A stretch of DNA of 64,000 bases from Bacteroidia bacterium (lineage in GTDB: Bacteria > Bacteroidota > Bacteroidia > J057). A program made the translations under genes and the position numbers. Where the stretch lies: NCBI GenBank assembly GCA_030430205.1, contig JAUIGE010000014.1:104341-168340 (forward strand). The letters are read 5' to 3'. Positions within the stretch are counted from its first letter, which is position 1. Every line of letters starts with the position of its first letter. The notes beneath the pieces are model-generated. The model did not search any database, was not told the DNA's origin, and was given only the letters and a program-made list of their open reading frames with translations. This document shows positions 19,670 to 27,600 of this stretch, in pieces.

Positions 19670-19703
19670 GGTGGAAGGCGTAAAATTATATTCGGAAAAA
19701 TAA

Positions 19704-20086
19704 TGAAGAATAGACGCAGATAACGCGGGTTGTTATGATAAGAAAGGCAGGCATGCTTAAATGATCGGCATTGTGTAAAACATCTGGTTCTCTGACAATT
19801 TTAGTGGAAGAAGCTTAAAGCGTTCTCTTGTGACATCCCCCGCCCTAGACGGCCCCTTCAAAAGGGGCCTGGCGTAGTCCTGAGAGGAATTTTATTCCTC
19901 TATGTGATACCGTCAGCCCCCTTTTGAAGGGGGCGTCCAGGACGAGGGGATGTAATAAATCAAAAGCAAAAGCTTTTTCATAAAAGAAATTGAATATGCT
20001 CAGTGAATGACTTATTCCACTAAAATTGTCAAAAACCCAAACATCTTTAATCATAAAAATCAGTGTTATCCGCGTCAAACTCTTCC
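19704..20086. repeat. GACGC-ended palindromic element, copy B, split by a MITE-like element
   Basis: The left part GAAGAATAGACGCAGATAAC (from 19704) pairs with the right part GTTATCCGCGTCAAACTCTTCC (20064-20085). Between them sits the complete MITE-like copy 2 (19790-20034). Part of an 800-base gene-free stretch (19670-20469) made up almost entirely of repeats and relics. Confidence 0.6.
19790..20034 (+). mobile_element. MITE-like element, copy 2 (about 245 bp)
   Basis: The ends read CTCTGACAATTTTAGTGGAA and, reverse complemented on the right, TTTTGACAATTTTAGTGGAA. The centre has the same palindromes as copy 1 (GGCCCCTTCAAAAGGGGCC; AGAGGAATTTTATTCCTCT; ACATCCCC ... GGGGATGT). It is in the opposite orientation to copy 1 (8115-8356). 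It has no ORF, so movement would need a transposase acting in trans. Confidence 0.75.
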
Positions 20087-20241
20087 AAATTAAAGCACCT
20101 CAGCTAAATTAAGGGAAAAAGCGGATTTATGTGTGGGTTGGCGGTTTTTGATTTTATGTTATCCCTGTCAAGAGGGATAAGATTGGCCAATAGTGTCCTT
20201 GTTAAGGAAAGCCGATAAAATAAATCATCTGTTTGCAAACC

Positions 20242-20319
20242 TTTCTCTCCGCCTCCGCGCCTCTCCGTTCAATCAGAGAGTCCCAAAATTGAACGGAGAG
20301 GTGGAGTGGCGGAGAGAAA
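20242..20319. repeat. long hairpin (32-bp arms)
   Basis: The left arm 20242-20273 (TTTCTCTCCGCCTCCGCGCC, then TCTCCGTTCAAT) pairs with 20288-20319 (ATTGAACGGAGAGGTGGAGT, then GGCGGAGAGAAA) with few mismatches around a 14-base loop. Flanking AAATAAATCA / TTGATTTATTT extends the pairing. There is no T-run directly after the stem, so it is more likely a mobile palindrome than a terminator. Confidence 0.75.
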
Positions 20320-20395
20320 AAATGATAAAGTTTATTGATTTATTTCGTCAGCGTTCCTAAGAGGGATACCATTTGGTGTTTGTATCCCTGTATAT

Positions 20396-20438
20396 GGTAG
20401 CAGATGATGGGACCCGGATTGTGTTGAGCCGGAGGTAG
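20396..20438 (+). pseudogene. relic: last 14 codons of a T9SS C-terminal domain gene
   Basis: 40 of 43 bases match 24598-24640, the 3' end of the Ig-domain T9SS gene, and the reading frame and TAG stop are kept (VADDGTRIVLSRR against VADDGSRIVLIRR). Upstream the similarity stops, so only the tail of a paralogous gene is left. Confidence 0.7.
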
Positions 20439-20469
20439 GGGAAAGATATGATCAACTTCTCAAGGTTTT

Positions 20470-21378
20470 TTAGAGGGCTTCTATCTCTGATTGGGAGAGA
20501 GAGGTATATTTTGCAATTACTTCAATAGATTGACCATCTTCCTTCATGGCTTTGGCCATGGTTAACGCTTTTTGGTATGCGCCCTGTTCTTTACCTTGCT
20601 CAATGCCTTGCTCAATGCCTTGCTCAATGCCTTGCTCAAATCCATCCTCATATCCCTCTTCAAAATATGTATCCATAGAGCTTTTCAAGTCACGGTAATC
20701 CTTCAAACTATCCTCATAAGCGACTCGTTCCTTTTTATCGAATCTGGCGATTTCAGCAAGTTCAAAAAGGCGCAAGAATATTCTTTCCTGCAATCTTTCA
20801 GGGACACGGTCCAGCCGATGCAGGTTTTTAAGCAAAAACATCCATTTATCATGATGGCTTGCGAGTTCATCTACTGATTTTGAAAACTTGGGGATTTCCA
20901 GGAAAATAAAGGTCAGTTTATCATAAAAAACTTCCAGGGTTTCTGTTTCCATCAATTGGACATGATGGCTTACTTTATCGGCATATTCTTTTCTTTCATC
21001 GAAAGTGAAATCCATAATACCGATGGTATAAACCCCTTTCAATTCATATTGCCACTCCTTGCCGCGCAGTGCCTGTTCCTGAATAGCAAAGGTTGAATAA
21101 TACAGACTTCTGTCTTTGAAGAATTTTTGTTTTACCCGTTGAACTTCAACAATGAATTTTTCCCCCTTTTCATTCTCACAATATAAATCAAAAACAGCTT
21201 TTCGGTCGATCTCACTCTGGCCTGCGTGCTCGTTTTTTAAATAAGTCAAATCTTTGATTTCTTCCTTTCCCTTCAATAATTCATTCAGAAAGTCAATCAT
21301 TAAATCTTTATTGACTTCCTCGCCAAAGATTTTCTTAAAACCAAAGTCTGTGAATAAATTGATATATCTTTCGGACAT
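20470..21378 (-). CDS. Rpn-family recombination-promoting nuclease / PDDEXK_2 'transposase'
   Basis: 302 residues from the ATG at 21378. An in-frame extension to 21486 exists, but MSERYINLFTDFGFKKIFG is the family N-terminus, so the shorter form is chosen. The PD-(D/E)xK core is AVFDLYCENEKGEKFIVEVQ (Asp and ExQ). KDRSLYYSTFAIQEQ, YTIGIMDFTF and VFYDKLTFIFLEIPKF follow as in relatives. Near the C-terminus a 12-bp DNA repeat codes for GIEQ units (EQGIEQGIEQGIEQGKEQG). Rpn proteins are DNA nucleases that raise recombination and, in recent work, link to phage response. A decayed paralogue lies at 30036-30500 and an intact one at 54250. Confidence 0.85.
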   Translation of the reverse strand: MSERYINLFTDFGFKKIFGEEVNKDLMIDFLNELLKGKEEIKDLTYLKNEHAGQSEIDRKAVFDLYCENEKGEKFIVEVQRVKQKFFKDRSLYYSTFAIQEQALRGKEWQYELKGVYTIGIMDFTFDERKEYADKVSHHVQLMETETLEVFYDKLTFIFLEIPKFSKSVDELASHHDKWMFLLKNLHRLDRVPERLQERIFLRLFELAEIARFDKKERVAYEDSLKDYRDLKSSMDTYFEEGYEDGFEQGIEQGIEQGIEQGKEQGAYQKALTMAKAMKEDGQSIEVIAKYTSLSQSEIEAL

Positions 21379-21766
21379 AAAGCAGTCGTTTTTTCTTTCA
21401 AATTTAAGAAAAAATCGGCATCCTTCATATTGTCTCAAAGTGGTTGACACTTTCGCCACAAAAGAAATAAGCCACAGCTTACACACATAGAAGAAAAAGA
21501 GGTGTGATGAGCGATATGATCTGTGAAAATCGGTGTAATTTGTAGCAATTTCTAACCCATTTCTGACAGAATTTCCCTAACTTCACTTAGCCCATCAACC
21601 CTCAAGGCTTATGTTTCGATCACTTCTTCCTTCTATCTATGATGATATGTGCTGGCTGGCAAAGCTGCCTTGGGTCTTTGGTGGCTGGGGGAGGGGTATA
21701 GCTATGATCATGAAGGCAAATTGATAGGCACAAAAGTAGAAACCAATCGAGGTATTAAATCACTAA
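21379..21766. other. gene-free stretch between the Rpn gene and a T9SS gene
   Basis: The first about 40 bases are shared with the upstream side of the decayed Rpn copy at 30500-30540. A 38-codon frame starts at 21611 and a short overlapping frame (SYDHEGKLIGTKVETN) runs to 21799; neither has a family signal, and they may be remains of an older gene. No tRNA or clear promoter was seen. Confidence 0.4.
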
Positions 21767-24640
21767 ATGAAGTACGTTACCATGCAAAGAAACCATAAGC
21801 AGATATTCATTTTTGCCATGATTGCAATCACCTTGTCTTTGGAAGCAAGGTGTCAAGTGTATGATCAATATCTAAATATTGAATCAGAAGAGGTAGTTGT
21901 TATCAATGGATTGGAATTAGACAAAGAGAATAATATTTTTTTGCTTGGGTATTTTAAAGATAGCGCAGACTTTTTGCCTGGTCTGAATAGCGTTGTAAGA
22001 CATGCATCATCCATTAATTGGGACCCTGACAATAAAATAGATGCTTTTTTAGGGTCTTACGATAGCCAGTCCAAACTACGCTGGGTGCATGCTTTCCCAG
22101 AAGCCGAGCAGTCTAGAAATGTTGATTTTTCGATTGATGATTCTGCCAATTTACTAGTTAGCTTTTCCAGGCTTTCTTTAAACCCTCCTACTGATTACGA
22201 TAGGGGCCCAGATACGTTTTTTCTGGCAGATGATGTTGTTATGGCAAGATATGATTCAGAGGGAGATTTTATTTGGGCTCATGGGATTTCATCTATTCCT
22301 ACATTTAGATTATTCACCTTTACAGCATTATCAACTAATCCATCAGGAGATTTCTATATTTATGGCAACGCTGGTTCCCCCGTTTGTGGCGATTTTGATC
22401 CTGGTCCTCCTGTTGTTACAGTTACCCCCACTGGGGCTCATTTAGTAGCCAAATATAACGCAGATAATTCTTTCGGATGGGTGAATACCTTTCAAAGTAA
22501 ATCAAGTTCCTTGACTATTTCGATTGAAGCCTCTCAAGGTGATGGGTATGCTATGGTGGGGATGTTTTCAGATACATTGGATTTTGATTTTGGGTCAGGT
22601 ACTTTGAATTTAATTGGGAAACCAAGTCCTAACTCATCAGGACAAAGTAACTTTTATCCTGATTACTATGTGGGGCGGTATAATAAGTTAAACAGGATTA
22701 TATGGGCAAAAAAGATTCAACTTTTCTCAATATCTTCAAGCTTTCATCCAGGTCTTCCTTGGGGAAAAATGATAACTTATAGAAGTTTTTTGCCTTTCCA
22801 ATCCTATCGCCCTAAAATGATCTTCAACAAAAAGGATGACCTGTTTTTAGGTATAACCTTTAAGGATACCCTTGATATATTGCCTGATCAGGTCGGAGGA
22901 GAATTTTATAGCCCTGGGAAACTAGATTTTGTGATTTGCAAATTAGACTCATCAGGCAACTACCTATGGTCCAAACAAATAGGAAATACAGGAGAAGCCT
23001 CGATTCAGGATATGTATATAGATCACGATGGACAGTTGTTGATTACAGGCAATTTTTCCGATAGTCTCGACATAGACCCTTCTCCTGCTGTTCATCAATT
23101 ATATGCTTCAGGAGTGACTGATATCTTTTTTGCGAAATTTGATAGCCTTGGCAATTTCATATGGGGCCATGCCATAGGCGGCCCAGGAGAAAATGGTGCT
23201 GCAGCTATTCGGATAGATCAGGAAGGGACGGTTGTCGTTGCAGGCGTATTTGAAGATAGTATTGATGTAGAGATAGATCCTATTGCTGCGACTTGGGTGA
23301 AGAGTGCAGGGGAATATGATAGCTTTGTGGCTAAGTACCGCCAATGCCCTGAACCTCAAATCATTTCGCAATTACAGGATACCCTCCTTTGCCCCAATGA
23401 TAGCTTAAGCTTATTTATTTCAACAACTGAGCCTGGACTTTCTTACCAATGGTACCGAAATGGAAATCCCATTTCGAATGCAACGGACTCGATTCTTCTT
23501 CAGTCGGGATTGAGTATCAGTGATAGCGGATATTATCATTGTGAAGTGAGTCTAACTTGCACTTTTGCCGCAGCTCCGATTGTTCGGTCCAGCGATACAA
23601 TGCGACTTGATTTAAATGATATTACCCAGCTTATCACCCAGCCTATAGCGACTGTCGCCTGTATTGGAGATAGCATCGACTTCACGCTCAACGCTCAAGG
23701 GATTGCCTTGACATACCAATGGTATCAAGACAGTATGCCTATCCTAGGTGCCAATGGCGCAAGTTTACAAATTGTAAGTATCAGTCCTCAAGATACAGGT
23801 TTGTATTATTGTGAGGTTTTTGGAGGCTGTGGCCCGATGCTCAGTTCTCAAGCAGTGCCTTTAAATTTACTACCCTCACCAACCTTAACTCAGCAACCTA
23901 CTGATACCTTAACTTGTCCCAATGAGGCTGCCAGTTTCAACTTGGCAGCAAGTGGTGATGGGCTAAATTATCAATGGTATTTCAATGGACAAGCTACAGG
24001 CTTCAACCAACCTGATCTGAACATCTCAGCTGCCACTTCCGCAGATAGTGGTTGGTATTACTGTCTCGTCAGTGGAAGTTGTGATCCCGCAGTCAGAAGC
24101 GACAGTGTTCGCCTGGATTTACGGGCAGCGCCTGCCGTTCAATCTTCTCCTCAAAGCTTACTCAGGATGAGAGGGGATACGGCTCGTTTCAGCATAAGCG
24201 CCACAGGCGACGGCCTGAGCTACCAATGGTATCAGGACAATAATGCCCTGACAGACGATGCCCGCATCACTGGCTCCCAAAGCACCATGCTTGAAATCCG
24301 CAATTTGGTTTTCGCCGATAGTGGAAGCTATCACTGTGAGGTCGGTGGGGCTTGCCTGCCTACTGCCAACTCGAATACTGCCCAACTGCAAATCGGTGGG
24401 GTGGGCATTGACGATGAAATCGCATCGCTGCTCAAGGTATATCCGAATCCCAGTTCTGGGATTTTTACGGTGGAAGGGCCTGCCAGGCCGATTGGCCTGC
24501 GGGTGTTTGACGCCAGGGGCGTTTTGGTTCGTAGCGACGTATGCAATACGACGCTACAATTGGATCTTTCGGCGCAGCCGAAGGGGACTTATCTGCTGGT
24601 AGCAGATGATGGGAGCCGGATTGTGTTGATCCGGCGGTAG
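21767..24640 (+). CDS. secreted T9SS protein: SBBP-like propeller, four Ig-like domains, sorting domain
   Basis: 957 residues. The start may be this ATG or the ATG at 21782 (MQRNHKQIFIFAMIAITLSL), which gives a more normal signal peptide. Residues about 30-530 hold SBBP-like repeats (LGYFKDSADF, ITGNFSDSLDIDP, AGVFEDSIDVE, each after a 'WaK.iG..g' strand). Residues about 540-880 hold four Ig-like domains, each with YQWY and a closing D-S/T-G-x-Y-x-C motif. The end (LKVYPNPSSGIFTVEG ... PKGTYLLVADDGSRIV) is a T9SS type A sorting domain. It is probably a surface or secreted adhesin-like protein. It is convergent with the giant module protein; the two stops lie within one palindrome. Confidence 0.85.
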   Translation: MKYVTMQRNHKQIFIFAMIAITLSLEARCQVYDQYLNIESEEVVVINGLELDKENNIFLLGYFKDSADFLPGLNSVVRHASSINWDPDNKIDAFLGSYDSQSKLRWVHAFPEAEQSRNVDFSIDDSANLLVSFSRLSLNPPTDYDRGPDTFFLADDVVMARYDSEGDFIWAHGISSIPTFRLFTFTALSTNPSGDFYIYGNAGSPVCGDFDPGPPVVTVTPTGAHLVAKYNADNSFGWVNTFQSKSSSLTISIEASQGDGYAMVGMFSDTLDFDFGSGTLNLIGKPSPNSSGQSNFYPDYYVGRYNKLNRIIWAKKIQLFSISSSFHPGLPWGKMITYRSFLPFQSYRPKMIFNKKDDLFLGITFKDTLDILPDQVGGEFYSPGKLDFVICKLDSSGNYLWSKQIGNTGEASIQDMYIDHDGQLLITGNFSDSLDIDPSPAVHQLYASGVTDIFFAKFDSLGNFIWGHAIGGPGENGAAAIRIDQEGTVVVAGVFEDSIDVEIDPIAATWVKSAGEYDSFVAKYRQCPEPQIISQLQDTLLCPNDSLSLFISTTEPGLSYQWYRNGNPISNATDSILLQSGLSISDSGYYHCEVSLTCTFAAAPIVRSSDTMRLDLNDITQLITQPIATVACIGDSIDFTLNAQGIALTYQWYQDSMPILGANGASLQIVSISPQDTGLYYCEVFGGCGPMLSSQAVPLNLLPSPTLTQQPTDTLTCPNEAASFNLAASGDGLNYQWYFNGQATGFNQPDLNISAATSADSGWYYCLVSGSCDPAVRSDSVRLDLRAAPAVQSSPQSLLRMRGDTARFSISATGDGLSYQWYQDNNALTDDARITGSQSTMLEIRNLVFADSGSYHCEVGGACLPTANSNTAQLQIGGVGIDDEIASLLKVYPNPSSGIFTVEGPARPIGLRVFDARGVLVRSDVCNTTLQLDLSAQPKGTYLLVADDGSRIVLIRR

Positions 24641-24664
24641 GGTCACATTATAATGTGGCCCTAC
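24637..24664. terminator. bidirectional hairpin joining two convergent stop codons
   Basis: A 28-base palindrome (GTAGGGTCACATTA / TAATGTGGCCCTAC) with only one G-T wobble. The TAG stop of the plus gene (24638-24640) and the TAG stop of the minus gene (24661-24663) lie in its two arms. It has no T-run on either side, so termination by a simple intrinsic mechanism is not certain. Confidence 0.55.
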
Positions 24665-27600
24665 TGCCGCACATACAGCCGCGCGATCCGCGCCCCATCC
24701 ACCCATAAAAGCACCATATAGGTGCCTTTAGCCACTTCTCCCAAATCCACCTCCTCCCGGAAGTGTGTTGTCCGCTCTTGAGCGGACTGATACAGCACCC
24801 GACCTTGCAGGTCATAGACCTCAACCTTCATCTCCCGAATGCCTTCAGCCCGCGCTTCTACGATAAAATGACCATTTCCCGGATTCGGGAATAGGCGAAA
24901 GCTGCTCAAAAGCAGTTTATCGACCCCGTCCGAAGAACCTGGAATGTAGACTGAATCGGCGAACTGCTGTTCGCAGAGGCCATTGCTCACTGTTAGGGTG
25001 ACAACAAAATGCCCTGTATCTGCATAGATATGTATGGGATTTGGCAAAAAGGAGCTATCTCCATCTCCAAAATCCCAAAGCCAGTTAGCGTTGGTGGGTG
25101 TAGAAGAATTGGTGAAAATGAGGGAATCATGTATCTGAGAAAAGGTAAAAGCGGGAAGGATTTGGGGCAGAACTTCCAGATCAAAATACACCGTATCACC
25201 CTGACAAGGAATATCCTGCACTTCCCAATCATAGAAATAATAATATGCACTGGAATCCTTATTTGTCCCTGTAATCGAAATCAACCCTGGAATCAGATAA
25301 GGATAGGATGCGCCACTATCATTGCGGTATAAGTACAGGCTGTCGCCGCCGATGGCGTAATTGCCGGGCTGGAGTTCGAGGCCAAGATAGAGGCGACTTG
25401 TATCTGCAGGAATAAATTTCTGCATGCTTTGTAGCAGGCTTCCCTTGCCGTCCAACAGGACGATTTCGCGAATGCCAGCAGTATCTGTCTGTACGGAAAC
25501 AGAATTGAGGCGCAAAGGCGCATCCACTGTGAAGTGTAAGAACGCATCAGAAGAAGTGCTATCTAAAGCTCCTGTCCCCAATACATTTACATGCTGAGGC
25601 CCAAGGGATTGTGTAAGCTCATCGCTTTCTCCAATAAAAGCGTAGCCGCCGCCTGATGTCAGCGAAAAGGTTTTTAGGCTATCACTGATTGCCAGTAAAT
25701 TACCTTTGGGATCCAACCATTTGCCAGATGTAGTCGAACTGCTAAAAGTCGCTTGTTGCTCATAGCAGATGCTATCTGTTCCGCTTATTGTAGTCATGCT
25801 CACAAAAGGAGCAACTTCCACAAAAACAGGTACAGCCACACTTTGGCAGCCATAGTCTCCGACTTCCCAATCATAGAAATAATTGTAATGCGCCAAAGGC
25901 TGACTTGACTTAGCCTTAGTAAGGCTTACCAAAGAACCAATCGTATATGGATAATTCGCATGCGCAGTATCCCGATACAAATCAACCCACCCATTAACAG
26001 CCAATTCAAAATCATTTCCCACTTGTAAGAGAAAATCCAGGTAAACACGGCTTTCTCCCACAGGCACAAATACTGTCAAAGAGTCTATCACATTGCCCAG
26101 TGCATCCCGGTACTCAAAAAGGCGATTCCCAGCCGACTGGGCATATACCTTCACGGATCGTAAGCTAACATCTTGATGCACATCGAAGATCAAGCCATTT
26201 TGGGAGGATAGGCTATACATGCCAGCGGTACTGTCAGGTGGGCCACCTTGAAAGATTCGGTCTGCGGTTTGGTTCACAGCAAAAAAGGTGGTGCTATCCT
26301 GCAAGGACCGGATAAAGAGAGAATCTCCCTGGGTGATGAGATGGGCGTTTTGGTCGTACCAAAGGACCTGATCTCTCCCCGATGCAAGTAGCGTATCAAT
26401 AGCATTACACATCAACTGAAGGGTGTCTTGCACAGGGATGGGTGGTGGCACAGGCATAAAGTTTACCGGAACCGCTACCGGATCGCTGATACAGCTAGTC
26501 CGCACCTCCCATTCAAAAAAGAAGTAATAAGCAGCAGAATCGGCACTATTGCCTGTAATGGAAATCAACCCCCCAATATCATAGGGGTAACGCACTTCCT
26601 GATCATGAAAAGCTAAACCTAAATTTGCACCCCCTATTTGATAGCTCCCCGCGCTAAATTGAATATCAAGTGGAATGCGGTTGCGGCCTGCGGGAAAAAA
26701 TATTTCGAAGGTATCGAGAGGCAAGCCACTGCTGTCATTTAGAAAAATCGTTCTCATCCCTGCATTATCTGCGTATGCGTAAAAGGAAAGCAGGTTCACA
26801 TCCGCCAACACATCAAAATTCAGATAAGTATATCCATTTGTCCGTAAAAACCCGCCATCCCAAGAAGAATTATATCGAAGCCCATCAAATACAGAAGGAC
26901 TTTCAACAATGTTCTGACAATAAAATGTTGTAGGAGAAGCGACCCTATCACGGATCAGCGTATCCTTATCAGAAATCACATTTCCCTGTTGATCAAACCA
27001 CAAGACTTCCCTGCCGGTGGCATAACATAGGACGCTATCGGCACAATCCAGGGTGAAACTGGCAGGGGTAACGGTAGGCTTTGCCGTAAAGGGATCGACT
27101 TGTAGGTAGACGGAATCGGCTTCGCTTGCGCAGAGCGTTTCTATCTCCCAGTCAAAAAAATGGTAAAACACCCCATAGCGCAGATAGGAATAAGGGGAGG
27201 TGTAAACAACGGCAGCATCAATAGATGCAATTTCCTGAATCATATAAGGATAAGGATACCTAACAATGGGATCAAGGTCAGCATAACCCCCGTATAAATC
27301 CAGGAGTGTTCCTCCAATGAAATATGATCCCCTTGGAAGCATTACATCTAACTTTATTCTACTTACCCCCATAGGAATAAAGACATCTCGCATCTGGTAA
27401 ATCGTTCCATCCGCTTTTCTAATAACTAAATGTCGGATTCTGCCAGAATCAGTATCTACCAATACTGACCTCAAAATAATATCTGTATAGGCTGTAAAAG
27501 CGATTCCCCTTTCATCCGCGGTATTATAATGAGTTCGAAAACCAGTAGATCCAGGTGACGCCAGGCCCAATCGAAAGTATTGGTTATTTACCTTTTGGCG

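Noticed and set aside
21611..21799. Two short frames (38 codons, and SYDHEGKLIGTKVETN) before the Ig-domain T9SS gene
   Set aside because: They could be remains of a gene, but there is no homologue in the window and the frames are too short to judge.
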